Positions 55,361 to 64,000 of a stretch of DNA of 64,000 nucleotides are shown here, piece by piece (the stretch's first letter is position 1; the number at the start of each line of letters is the position of its first letter). Made by a program: the position numbers and the translations under genes. A model generated the notes under the pieces. It was not told the DNA's origin. It did not search any database and saw only the letters and a program-made list of their open reading frames with translations. The stretch covers positions 1,178,001-1,242,000 of the forward strand of contig NZ_JAPPWA010000002.1 of NCBI RefSeq assembly GCF_029815055.1, in the 5' to 3' direction. The DNA comes from Ignatzschineria sp. RMDPL8A. Its GTDB lineage: Bacteria; Pseudomonadota; Gammaproteobacteria; Cardiobacteriales; Wohlfahrtiimonadaceae.

Positions 55361-58300
55361 ATGAGTCACTTTTTAGATCGTTTAAACTTCTTTATTAAGA
55401 AAGAAGAGAGTTACTCCGACGGTCACGGTACGGTCAGTAACGAAAGCCGTGATTGGGAAAAAGGTTATCGCGGTCGTTGGCAACACGACAAAGTAGTGCG
55501 TTCAACTCACGGAGTGAACTGTACCGGTTCGTGTAGCTGGAAAATTTTCGTGAAAAATGGATTGATCACGTGGGAGATGCAGCAGACCGATTATCCGCGC
55601 ACCCGTCCCGATCTTCCCAATCATGAACCGCGCGGCTGTCCTCGTGGGGCATCGTACAGTTGGTATGTCTATTCAGCACAACGGGTAAAATATCCGATGC
55701 TGCGTGGGGCATTGGCTGAAATTTGGCGTGAAGAGCGTCAAACTAAAGATCCGATCAGCGCATGGACGGCGATCTGTAACGATCCGGAAAAACTCAAGGC
55801 CTATAAATCTCAACGGGGTTTAGGCGGTATGGTTCGCTCAAACTGGGAAGAGGTTTATGAACTTATTGCAGCAGCAAACGCATATACTGTTAAGCAGTAC
55901 GGCCCTGATCGTGTTATTGGGTTTTCTCCTATCCCTGCTATGAGTATGGTGAGCTATGCTGCCGGAACGCGCTATCTGTCGCTTCTTGGTGGGGTGCCGC
56001 TCTCGTTTTATGACTGGTATTGTGACTTACCACCTGCAAGTCCGCAGGTATTTGGTGAGCAAACTGACGTTGCTGAAAGTGCCGATTGGTACAACTCAAA
56101 CTATCTTTTAGTCTGGGGCTCAAACGTTCCGATGACCCGTACGCCCGATGCTCACTTCTATACTGAAGTGCGTTATAAAGGGACCAAAACCGTTGCGATC
56201 TCCAGTGACTTTGGTGAGATGGCAAAATTCGGGGATATCTGGCTTGCACCAAAACAAGGGACCGATGCTGCGCTGGGTATGGCGATGGGTCATGTGATTT
56301 TAAAAGAATTCCACATCGACAATCCCTCTCCGTATTTCCAAGATTATTGCCGCCGTTATACCGATATGCCGGTGTTAGTTCGTTTAGTTAAAAATGGCGA
56401 TACTTATGAGCCAGAATATTTCTTACGCGCATCGCATTTAGCGGGCGAGGTGAGCGAGCAACAAAATAGCGAATGGAAAACGCTTGTGATTGATGAAAAA
56501 ACGGGCGAACTTGTGGTACCAAATGGCTCCGTTGGATTCCGTTGGGATGGCAGTCAGCGCTGGAACTTAGAAGAACGTGCCGGCGAGCGTGAGTATCAAG
56601 CGCAATTATCGGTGATGGATCACCATGATGATGTGTTAGATGTGGCATTTCCTTACTTTGAGAAAGACCAAGATGAGATCTTAATTCATAAAGTGCCCGT
56701 GAAACGCATTACTGATCATGAAGGCAATGAATGCTTTGTGACTACAGTGTTTGATTTAACCGTAGCCAACTATGGCATCGATCGCGGTCTCAAGGATCAA
56801 AATGCTGCGAAAGATTACTTTGATGACGCGGCGTATACGCCAAAATGGCAAGAGAAAATTACCGGCGTTAAACCGGAAGATGTGATTCAAGTGGCGCGTG
56901 AATTTGCGCAAAACGCTCATGATACTAAAGGACGTAGTATGGTGATCGTTGGTGCGGGTCTAAATCACTGGTATCACATGGATATGTCCTATCGCAGTAT
57001 TATCAATATGCTGATGATGTGTGGTTGTATCGGTAAAAGTGGTGGTGGCTGGTGTCACTATGTTGGGCAAGAGAAACTTCGTCCGCAAACCGGTTGGGCA
57101 CCGCTTGCATTTGGGCTTGACTGGAACCGTCCGTCACGTCAAATGAACGGGACATCGTTCTACTATAACCATACGGGCCAATGGCGTCATGAAACCTTAG
57201 GGGTTGACGAAATTATGGCACCGAATCAGATGGGCAAAATGGAAAACATGAGCCTAATTGATTACAACGCGAAAGCGGAACGAATGGGCTGGTTACCAAC
57301 GGCGCCTCAATTGACCACAAACCCACTTGATGTGGCGAAAATGGCGAAAGACGCCGGTAAAGATGCCTCGAGCTTTGTGGCGGAGCAGTTAAAATCTGGC
57401 GGATTAGATATGTCATGTAATGACCCGGATAATCCGAAAAACTTTCCACGCAACCTCTTTGTATGGCGCTCGAACCTCTTAGGGTCATCAGCAAAAGGGC
57501 ATGAGTATTTCCTTAAATATCTCTTAGGAACGCAAAATGCGCTCGATGAGAGCCACGCGGACGGCTGCATTGAACCAAAAGAGATTAAAGTGCGCCCGGC
57601 GGTTGAAGGGAAACTTGATCTTCTCGTGACACTCGACTTTAGAATGTCCACTACCTGCCTATATTCAGATGTGGTCCTTCCAACGGCGACGTGGTATGAA
57701 AAAGACGACATGAATACCTCGGACATGCACCCCTTTATTCACCCCTTATCGGAAGCGGTCAATCCTCTTTGGGAGAGCCGTACCGACTGGGAGATCTATA
57801 AAGGTCTTGCGAAGAAATTCTCTGAGTTGTCGAAAGATTACTTAGGCGTTCGTGAAGATGTGCTCTTAACCCCGCTGATGCACGATACTCCCGAAGAGCT
57901 TGGTCAACCCTTTGATCCAAAAGATTGGAAAAAAGGTGAATGTGATCCGATTCCAGGGAAAACTATGCCGAAAATTACCGTGGTTGAGCGGGATTACGGC
58001 GCGATTTATGACAAATTTACCAGCGTTGGACCGCTTCTTGAGAAGGTGGGCAACGGCGGTAAAGGGATGAATTGGAAAACCGATAAGGAAGTCGATTTCC
58101 TCCGTAAACTCAATAAAGTCAAAGGGGGCGACAGTGTTGCCAAAGATCAGCCTCGCTTAGATACTGCCATTGATGCAGCTGAGATGATCTTAACACTGGC
58201 ACCCGAAACAAATGGGGAAGTGGCGGTGAAGGCGTGGGATGCGCTCTCTAAAACCACAGGACGTGATCACTCGCACCTTTCTCACCCGAACGAGCATACT

Positions 58301-59047
58301 AAAATCCGCTTTAGAGACATTCAAGCGCAGCCGCGTAAGATTCTCACCTCGCCAATTTGGTCTGGGATTGAGAGCGACGAAGTATGTTATAACGCAGGGT
58401 ATACCAACGTTCATGAGCTGATTCCATGGCGCACCATTACCGGTCGTCAGCAGTTCTATCAAGACCACTTATGGATGCGTGGCTTTGGAGAACAGCTCTG
58501 TGTGTACAAACCGCCGATCGATCTGAAAACAACGCAGAAAGTGATTGGTCAATATGACAATGGCAATAAAGAGATTGTGCTGAACTTCTTAACGCCGCAC
58601 CAAAAATGGGGCATTCACAGTACCTACTCTGACAACATTCGCATGTTAACCCTTTCACGCGGTGGCCCACACGTTTGGATCAGTGAATCGGACGCGAAAG
58701 CGGCAGGCATTGTCGATAACGATTGGATCGAAGTCTTCAACGTCAACGGAACCTTAACGGCGCGTGCGGTGGTGAGTCAGCGGATTCCTGAAGGAATGAC
58801 CATGATGTATCACGCACAAGAGAAAATTATTAACGTACCCGGTTCTGAAATTACCGGAAATCGCGGCGGAATTCACAACTCAGTGACCCGTGCGGTGACC
58901 AAACCGACCCATATGATTGGGGGATATGCACAGCTCTCTTATGGGTTTAACTACTACGGAACGGTTGGGGCAAATCGCGATGAGTTTGTCGTCGTTCGCA
59001 AGATGAATCGTGTGGATTGGCTTGATGAGCCAGCGGATTCGAAGTAA
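55361..59047 (+). CDS. narG: Respiratory nitrate reductase alpha subunit
   Basis: The 1228-aa catalytic subunit (E. coli 1246) that reduces nitrate to nitrite at a bis-MGD molybdenum centre on the cytoplasmic side of the membrane. The N-terminal FS0 [4Fe-4S] motif HGVNCTGSCSWKIF (His and three Cys, with a fourth in RGCPRG) is intact, and the Mo region GEQTDVAESADWYNSNYLL (Asp ligand) follows NarG closely. First gene of narGHJI. Confidence 0.98.
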   Translation: MSHFLDRLNFFIKKEESYSDGHGTVSNESRDWEKGYRGRWQHDKVVRSTHGVNCTGSCSWKIFVKNGLITWEMQQTDYPRTRPDLPNHEPRGCPRGASYSWYVYSAQRVKYPMLRGALAEIWREERQTKDPISAWTAICNDPEKLKAYKSQRGLGGMVRSNWEEVYELIAAANAYTVKQYGPDRVIGFSPIPAMSMVSYAAGTRYLSLLGGVPLSFYDWYCDLPPASPQVFGEQTDVAESADWYNSNYLLVWGSNVPMTRTPDAHFYTEVRYKGTKTVAISSDFGEMAKFGDIWLAPKQGTDAALGMAMGHVILKEFHIDNPSPYFQDYCRRYTDMPVLVRLVKNGDTYEPEYFLRASHLAGEVSEQQNSEWKTLVIDEKTGELVVPNGSVGFRWDGSQRWNLEERAGEREYQAQLSVMDHHDDVLDVAFPYFEKDQDEILIHKVPVKRITDHEGNECFVTTVFDLTVANYGIDRGLKDQNAAKDYFDDAAYTPKWQEKITGVKPEDVIQVAREFAQNAHDTKGRSMVIVGAGLNHWYHMDMSYRSIINMLMMCGCIGKSGGGWCHYVGQEKLRPQTGWAPLAFGLDWNRPSRQMNGTSFYYNHTGQWRHETLGVDEIMAPNQMGKMENMSLIDYNAKAERMGWLPTAPQLTTNPLDVAKMAKDAGKDASSFVAEQLKSGGLDMSCNDPDNPKNFPRNLFVWRSNLLGSSAKGHEYFLKYLLGTQNALDESHADGCIEPKEIKVRPAVEGKLDLLVTLDFRMSTTCLYSDVVLPTATWYEKDDMNTSDMHPFIHPLSEAVNPLWESRTDWEIYKGLAKKFSELSKDYLGVREDVLLTPLMHDTPEELGQPFDPKDWKKGECDPIPGKTMPKITVVERDYGAIYDKFTSVGPLLEKVGNGGKGMNWKTDKEVDFLRKLNKVKGGDSVAKDQPRLDTAIDAAEMILTLAPETNGEVAVKAWDALSKTTGRDHSHLSHPNEHTKIRFRDIQAQPRKILTSPIWSGIESDEVCYNAGYTNVHELIPWRTITGRQQFYQDHLWMRGFGEQLCVYKPPIDLKTTQKVIGQYDNGNKEIVLNFLTPHQKWGIHSTYSDNIRMLTLSRGGPHVWISESDAKAAGIVDNDWIEVFNVNGTLTARAVVSQRIPEGMTMMYHAQEKIINVPGSEITGNRGGIHNSVTRAVTKPTHMIGGYAQLSYGFNYYGTVGANRDEFVVVRKMNRVDWLDEPADSK

Positions 59048-59095
59048 TCCGCTTCCCACCCACGAATCTATAGATAGTATGAATGAGGTATAAAA

Positions 59096-60673
59096 ATGAG
59101 AATTAGAGCTCAAATAGGCATGGTCCTAAACCTAGACAAATGTATCGGTTGCCACACCTGTTCGGTCACCTGTAAAAATATCTGGACAAGCCGTGATGGC
59201 GTTGAGTATGCCTGGTTTAACAACGTAGAAACCAAGCCAGGCATCGGTTTTCCGAAAGAGTGGGAAAACCAAGAGAAATGGAAAGGCGGTTGGGTTCGTA
59301 AACGCAATGGCAAAATCGAACTCAAACAAGGGGTGCGCTTTAAAGTTTTAGCGAACATCTTTTCAAACCCCAATATGCCGGAAATTGATGATTACTACGA
59401 GCCATTTACGTATGACTACGAGCATCTTCAAAACGCGCCATCGATGAAAACCTCACCGGTTGCGCGCCCCGTATCGGTATTGACCGGTCAAAAAATGGAG
59501 AAAATCCATCACGGCCCTAACTGGGAAGATGATCTTGGTGGTGAATTTGAAAAACGCTCGAAAGATCAGCTCTTTGAAGGCATTCAAAAAGAGATCTACG
59601 GCGAGTTTGAACGCACCTTTATGATGTATCTGCCACGTCTTTGTGAGCACTGTTTAAATCCTGCGTGTGTGGCGTCGTGTCCATCGGGCTCGATCTACAA
59701 ACGGGAAGAAGATGGTGTGGTGCTCATTGACCAAGACAAATGTCGCGGTTGGAGAATGTGTGTATCGGGCTGTCCGTACAAAAAAATCTACTACAACTGG
59801 ACGAGCGGCAAAGCGGAAAAATGTACGTTTTGTTATCCCCGTATTGAAGCCGGTATGCCAACTGCTTGTTCAGAATCCTGCGTTGGGCGGATTCGCTACT
59901 TAGGCGTAATGCTCTACGATGCCGATAAGATAGAAGCAGCGGCGAGCGTTGAAGATCCGAAAGATCTCTACCAATCGCAACTCGATCTCTTCTTAGATCC
60001 AAACGATCCGAAAGTAATTAAAGCGGCACGTGAGCAGGGCATTGATGAGGAGTGGATTAAAGCGGCGCAAAAATCACCGGTCTATAAAATGGCGATGGAA
60101 TGGAAAGTGGCGTTCCCGCTTCACCCTGAATATCGTACATTGCCGATGGTTTGGTACATTCCGCCTCTATCTCCGATCCAAGGCGCGATGAATAAAGGCG
60201 ATATCAAACGCGATAAAGATGGCATTTTACCCAATGTTGACGAGCTTCGTATCCCACTTCGCTATCTTGCAAACCTGTTAACCGCGGGTAAGATCGAGCC
60301 GATCGAAAAAGCGCTCAACACCATGATTGCGATGCGTCAATTTAAGCGTGAAGAGTCGGTCTTTAATCGTAAAAATCCGGAAATTTTGACCGGGACTGGA
60401 TTAAACGCTGAGCAGATCGAAGAGATGTATCAAGTGATGGCGATTGCGAACTATGAAGATCGTTTCGTTATTCCAACCAATCATAAAGAGCAGGCAGAAT
60501 ATGCTTTTGACGATCAAGCAAGCTGCGGCTTTAGTTTTGGTAATGGCTGTTCAGATGGCCGTTCTGAAGCATCGCTCTTTGGCAAACGTAAAAGTTCACC
60601 GATCATTTTCCACGATCTTCGTGCACAAATTAAAGAGCTGAAAGCCCAAAAAGCGGAAGCTAATAAGGAGTAA
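59096..60673 (+). CDS. narH: Respiratory nitrate reductase beta subunit
   Basis: A 525-aa iron-sulfur subunit that relays electrons from NarI to NarG. Cys clusters: CIGCHTCSVTC at the N-terminus, CEHCLNPACVASCPSG, CRGWRMCVSGCPY (Trp in place of a Cys, as expected for the [3Fe-4S] cluster of NarH) and CTFCYPR...ACSESC. It starts 48 bp after narG and ends 3 bp before narJ. Confidence 0.98.
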   Translation: MRIRAQIGMVLNLDKCIGCHTCSVTCKNIWTSRDGVEYAWFNNVETKPGIGFPKEWENQEKWKGGWVRKRNGKIELKQGVRFKVLANIFSNPNMPEIDDYYEPFTYDYEHLQNAPSMKTSPVARPVSVLTGQKMEKIHHGPNWEDDLGGEFEKRSKDQLFEGIQKEIYGEFERTFMMYLPRLCEHCLNPACVASCPSGSIYKREEDGVVLIDQDKCRGWRMCVSGCPYKKIYYNWTSGKAEKCTFCYPRIEAGMPTACSESCVGRIRYLGVMLYDADKIEAAASVEDPKDLYQSQLDLFLDPNDPKVIKAAREQGIDEEWIKAAQKSPVYKMAMEWKVAFPLHPEYRTLPMVWYIPPLSPIQGAMNKGDIKRDKDGILPNVDELRIPLRYLANLLTAGKIEPIEKALNTMIAMRQFKREESVFNRKNPEILTGTGLNAEQIEEMYQVMAIANYEDRFVIPTNHKEQAEYAFDDQASCGFSFGNGCSDGRSEASLFGKRKSSPIIFHDLRAQIKELKAQKAEANKE

Positions 60674-60676
60674 ATC

Positions 60677-61306
60677 ATGCATCTACTGTTTAAATTAGTG
60701 TCGATTTTACTGCGCTACCCAAGTGATGAGCTCAAAACGAGCCTTCCTCAAATCCGCCAGGCAGTCTTAGAGCTGCCTGTGCTCAAAGCTTATGAGGCGG
60801 AGCTTGATAAGGTGTTAACGCATCTTGAAGAGACCGATCTTTTAGCACTGCAGATGGAGTATGTGAATGCGTTTGATTTAAATCGCTCGCAAGCGCTCTA
60901 TCTCTTTGAGCACATTCATGGTGAAAACCGTGACCGTGGCGGGGCGATGGTGGATCTTGTAGCCGCCTATGAAGCGCATGGATTAATCCTTGAAGCGAAC
61001 GAGCTTCCCGATTATCTCCCCCTTGTTTTAGAGTTTCTCTCTGAGGTGGATAATGAGGTGGCGAGCCGAATTTTAGCCGATGCGGTGAGCGTGATTAATC
61101 ATGTGGGCGGTAAGCTCAAAGAGAATGGCAATCCGTACGCACCACTCTTTGATGTGATTGTCGATATGAGTCCGTGTGAACCCCGTCCGCTCATTGATCC
61201 GCCGGTGCGCGATATGGATGAGGCAATGGATATGTTCGGCGTGAGTAATGAGGGGGTTGAACCGCTCTTAACGCCAGGGCTTCCGCCTTGTATCCAACGC
61301 CATTAA
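60677..61306 (+). CDS. narJ: Nitrate reductase assembly chaperone
   Basis: A 209-aa TorD-like chaperone needed for molybdenum cofactor insertion into NarG; not part of the final enzyme. The all-helical sequence with LLRYPSDEL and DYLPLVLEFLS is characteristic. Slightly shorter than E. coli NarJ (236). Confidence 0.93.
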   Translation: MHLLFKLVSILLRYPSDELKTSLPQIRQAVLELPVLKAYEAELDKVLTHLEETDLLALQMEYVNAFDLNRSQALYLFEHIHGENRDRGGAMVDLVAAYEAHGLILEANELPDYLPLVLEFLSEVDNEVASRILADAVSVINHVGGKLKENGNPYAPLFDVIVDMSPCEPRPLIDPPVRDMDEAMDMFGVSNEGVEPLLTPGLPPCIQRH

Positions 61307-61335
61307 ATGTTCGCTTAAATTAGTAGGAGCTTAGC

Positions 61336-62019
61336 ATGAACACACTACATCAATTCGTTTTTGGAATTTATCCATATATAGCGCTCGCGATCTTCCTCTT
61401 TGGCAGTTTAGTTCGATTCGAGCGTGAGCAATATTCATGGAAATCCGAGAGTAGCCAACTCTTATATGAGGGCAATCTCCGTCTTGGAAATAACCTCTTT
61501 CACGTGGGGATTCTCTGTATCTTCTTTGGGCATTTAGTGGGATTATTAACCCCGGTTGCGGTTTGGGATTTTCTCGGTGTGAGCCACGGTCTTAAACAGA
61601 TCGTTGCCATGACCGCCGGCGGCATCTTCGGTTTAATGACCTTAATTGGGCTCGGTATCTTGATCCATCGCCGTTTTAGTAACGATCGGTTAAACATCAA
61701 CAGCACTTGGCGCGATAAACTCGTTCTAATCTGGCTTTTAGTAACGCTTCTCCTTGGATTGAGCACAATCTTTGTGAGCGCGGGCCACATGGACGGGGAA
61801 GAGATGGTGAAACTGATGAACTGGGCGCAACATATCGTCACCTTTAGAGGCGGTGCGGCGGGCTTTATTGAAGGCACTTCCATCATCTTTAAATGCCATA
61901 TCTTTATGGGAATGTCGCTCTTTGTTATCTTCCCATTTACCCGCTTAGTCCACATTTGGAGTGGCTTTGCATCGGTGGGCTACCTTGGCCGTAAACGCCA
62001 AATCGTTCGCCGCCGTTAA
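61336..62019 (+). CDS. narI: Respiratory nitrate reductase gamma subunit
   Basis: A 227-aa cytochrome b subunit with five TM helices that oxidises quinol at the periplasmic side. Heme-ligand His residues are visible in NNLFHVGILCIFFGHLVGL (both helix II His) and in the C-terminal IFMGMSLF..TRLVHIW region. Last gene of the operon, followed by a terminator. Confidence 0.96.
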   Translation: MNTLHQFVFGIYPYIALAIFLFGSLVRFEREQYSWKSESSQLLYEGNLRLGNNLFHVGILCIFFGHLVGLLTPVAVWDFLGVSHGLKQIVAMTAGGIFGLMTLIGLGILIHRRFSNDRLNINSTWRDKLVLIWLLVTLLLGLSTIFVSAGHMDGEEMVKLMNWAQHIVTFRGGAAGFIEGTSIIFKCHIFMGMSLFVIFPFTRLVHIWSGFASVGYLGRKRQIVRRR

Positions 62020-62041
62020 TCAAATGCCATTAGATGCAATG

Positions 62042-62077
62042 AAAGGATTAATCTCACCCGGATTAGTCCTTTTTTTA
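62042..62077 (+). terminator. Terminator after narI
   Basis: AAAGGATTAATC/GGATTAGTCCTTT stem with T-run, 23 bp after the narI stop. Confidence 0.8.
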
Positions 62078-62126
62078 TGTGGCGGATATCGATTAGGGTA
62101 TGGAGATCCTTAGACGCTGCAGAAGA

Positions 62127-62209
62127 GCTAATCCGAAGTAATTAGTGGGACTAATCATAAAGATTCGCCCATTAGCTAATGAGGTCAATATCTTAGATTG
62201 ACAAGGGTT
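62127..62209 (+). promoter_or_regulatory. Second copy of the nar regulatory block, before narK1
   Basis: Near-identical to 55231-55310: same ATTAG-N5-CTAAT, ATAAAGATTCG, ATTAGCTAAT and GTCAAT-N7-ATTGAC elements in the same order and spacing. It shows that narK1 has its own nitrate- or oxygen-responsive promoter. Confidence 0.65.
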
Positions 62210-62276
62210 GTTACAGTAACCCCATCAAGCGAAAAAGGATTGCTCGCTCGATAAACACAAACCATAACCCTCGAAT

Positions 62277-62337
62277 AGGCCTGTTACGCACCGGGCCTTA
62301 TGCGGCATCTTAGGTTCTCATCGGCTTAAGGTGCCGC
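62277..62337 (+). promoter_or_regulatory. Leader hairpins in the narK1 5' UTR
   Basis: A small hairpin AGGCC/GGCCT (62277-62298) is followed by an 11-bp stem GCGGCATCTTA/TAAGGTGCCGC (62302-62337). No T-run follows, so it is not a terminator. A role in mRNA stability or translation control is possible. Confidence 0.45.
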
Positions 62338-62392
62338 ACCCCTCATTAACAATTGAGGATACGTTCTGATAGACAAGAAAAGGAACCCAATT

Positions 62393-63634
62393 ATGTTATT
62401 GAATCGTAATCAACTCTCAGACAACTTTAAACGGTATTCTGTCCTTACGAGCAGTACCTTTGCATTTACCATGTGTTTCATGGTGTGGACCATGTTTTCG
62501 GTCATTGCGATTCCCATTAGTGAAGAGCTTGGCCTTAACGAATTTCAATTTGGACTTTTAACCGCAATGCCGGTGTTATCGGGGTCACTTATCCGTATCC
62601 CCCTTGGTATGATGACCGACCGTTTCGGCGGGCGTAAAGTCTTTCTTTGGCTCTTAGCGCTCTCAATTGTGCCGATCTATATGATTCAATCGGTGAGTAA
62701 TTTCTACGCACTTCTTGGGATCGGCTTAGTGATGGGGCTTGCCGGCGGATCATTCTCCGTTGGAACGCCGTATGTGGCAAAATGGTTCCCGCCACACCGT
62801 AAAGGCTTAGCGATGGGAATCTTTGGCGCTGGAAACATGGGATCATCGATCAATACGCTCATTGCACCGACGTTAGTTGCACTGGGTACATGGCATTTAG
62901 TCCCGAAAGTCTATGCCGGTATGATCGCCTTTACCTTTGTCTTTTTCTTCCTCTTTAGCTTCCACGATGAAAAACATATTTCGCACGCAAATTCATCGCT
63001 TAAAGATCAATTTAAACTCTTAAAAGACCCCAAAGTGCTCTGCTATAGCCAGCTCTATAGTGTGGTATTTGGCGGATATGTGGGGCTTGCGCTCTGGTTA
63101 ACAAGCTATTATCGCGCGGAGTTTGCACTTCCTTTAACCACCGCGGGTTTCTTAGCAGCGTGCTTTTCAATGCCGGGCGGGGTGCTTCGCGCCTTTGGTG
63201 GATGGCTTTCCGATAAATTTGGGGCCTATCGCGTAACTGCTGCGGTGCTTTGGATCTGCTTTATCAGCTTCTTTATTCTCTCTTATCCAAAAACTGACTT
63301 TATTGTGGAAACCACTCGCGGGGATGTGGGCTTCCATATCTCACTCAACATCTACGTCTTTACCACAATCTTATTTGTGGTCGGCGTTGCGATGGCAGTG
63401 GGGAAAGCGTCCGTTTTTAAATTTATCTCGGACAACTACGATGAAAATATCGGTGCAGTATCGGGTATTGTGGGCTTAGCAGGCGGTTTAGGCGGCTTCT
63501 TACTCCCCATCTTATTTGGCTTTGCGTTAGATTTAACAGGCATTCGCTCATCGTGCTTTATGCTTCTTTTTGGCACAACCTGTGTGGCGCTCATCTATCT
63601 TGCTTGGTCACGCAAAACGCTCAATGAAGAGTAG
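62393..63634 (+). CDS. narK: NarK1-type nitrate transporter (MFS)
   Basis: A 413-aa major facilitator with 12 TM helices, a probable nitrate/proton symporter of the NarK1 type. The nitrate signature-like GLAGGSFSVGTPYVAKWFPPHRKGLAMGIFGAGNMG stretch and GIVGLAGGLGGFLLPILFGFALD are characteristic of the NNP family. AAAAGGAACC precedes the ATG. It precedes a NarK2-type gene, as in operons with narK1K2. Confidence 0.92.
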   Translation: MLLNRNQLSDNFKRYSVLTSSTFAFTMCFMVWTMFSVIAIPISEELGLNEFQFGLLTAMPVLSGSLIRIPLGMMTDRFGGRKVFLWLLALSIVPIYMIQSVSNFYALLGIGLVMGLAGGSFSVGTPYVAKWFPPHRKGLAMGIFGAGNMGSSINTLIAPTLVALGTWHLVPKVYAGMIAFTFVFFFLFSFHDEKHISHANSSLKDQFKLLKDPKVLCYSQLYSVVFGGYVGLALWLTSYYRAEFALPLTTAGFLAACFSMPGGVLRAFGGWLSDKFGAYRVTAAVLWICFISFFILSYPKTDFIVETTRGDVGFHISLNIYVFTTILFVVGVAMAVGKASVFKFISDNYDENIGAVSGIVGLAGGLGGFLLPILFGFALDLTGIRSSCFMLLFGTTCVALIYLAWSRKTLNEE

Positions 63635-63799
63635 CCCAGCACGGTTAAAAGCATGATTAAACTTAAACAACACAATTAAACACTCGACGAGGAATGATGC
63701 CGATTTTGAGATAGGGCGCTCAAACGGATCATTCCTCAGGCTTTTTCAATACAACGTTTCAAGCCCTAATTTTTAGACTCAATTATGAGGACATTTACC

Positions 63800-64000
63800 A
63801 TGAAATATCTATTAACTGATTGGCGCGTGGAAGACCCCGAATTTTGGGAAACCACCGGTAAAAAAGTGGCCCGTCGCAATCTCTGGATTTCAATCTTTGC
63901 ACTCGCACTGGCGTTTATTGTGTGGCAACTTTGGAGTGTGACCGTGGTCTATCTCCCGCAGATCGGCTTTGATCTCACAGCCAACCAGCAGGCGTGGCTC
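63800..64000 (+). CDS. NarK2-type nitrate/nitrite antiporter, 5' end only
   Basis: The first 67 codons are in the window (ATG at 63800, frame open to the edge). The N-terminus MKYLLTDWRVEDPEFWETTG, then KKVARRNLWISIFALALAF, matches the NarK2-type nitrate/nitrite antiporter start, with one TM helix begun. The spacing of ~165 bp to narK1 suggests the same operon or a separate promoter. Confidence 0.88.
   Translation, partial: MKYLLTDWRVEDPEFWETTGKKVARRNLWISIFALALAFIVWQLWSVTVVYLPQIGFDLTANQQAWL

Overview
The window reads as chromosomal DNA of a gammaproteobacterium of medium G+C. Housekeeping proteins (GlnS, SerS, TyrS, GreA, GrpE, YfhL, NarGHJI) resemble gammaproteobacterial ones, and the L-amino acid deaminase is close to that of Proteus/Providencia. 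An Ignatzschineria/Wohlfahrtiimonas-like host (Cardiobacteriales, fly- and wound-associated) would fit, but that is a guess from gene content.

Layout. 1-4.5 kb: tyrS (cut by the window edge), ferredoxin yfhL, serS and a cystine symporter preceded by a short ORF with five consecutive Cys codons. 4.7-10.4 kb: a glutarate/2-hydroxyglutarate catabolic region (DUF3870 gene, a structured leader RNA, glaH, lhgO, a GntR regulator), an L,D-transpeptidase with a small lipoprotein, and a DUF4303 gene. 10.5-28.5 kb: glnS-hisQ-hisM, a His-rich zinc/manganese binding protein with a palindromic operator, a TSUP exporter, ubiC, two tRNA-Asp genes, corA, grpE, gloA, greA, an AI-2E family protein, an RND efflux pair and argC. 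29.4-36.9 kb: a low-G+C island at a tRNA-Met gene, bounded by ~250-bp direct repeats and carrying fic, a 1578-aa nuclease/STAND ATPase and an unknown gene in one coupled operon. 36.9-45 kb: sufE, a Tat-exported L-amino acid deaminase with an exported RidA behind a perfect FNR box, an AaeXAB-like efflux operon and photolyase. 45-51.7 kb: a second defence-like cassette (WYL regulator, divergent helicase-nuclease, unknown 661-aa protein). 51.8-54.5 kb: a 48-aa acidic peptide ending in a two-Cys motif, a polytopic membrane protein and a nuclease/coiled-coil/TM/OB protein. 54.7-64 kb: hemerythrin protein, narGHJI, narK1 and the start of a narK2-type gene; narG and narK1 share an almost identical ~80-bp regulatory block.

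How it works together. The host appears to live on amino acids and to respire nitrate: the deaminase should feed electrons to the quinone pool, glutarate catabolism (GlaH, LhgO) does the same, and NarGHI drains it. The best candidates for undescribed biology are the island operon (Fic + Cap4-like nuclease/STAND protein + unknown), the WYL/helicase-nuclease/661-aa cassette, and the poly-Cys leader before the cystine transporter. All calls come from reading the sequence; no database search was run.
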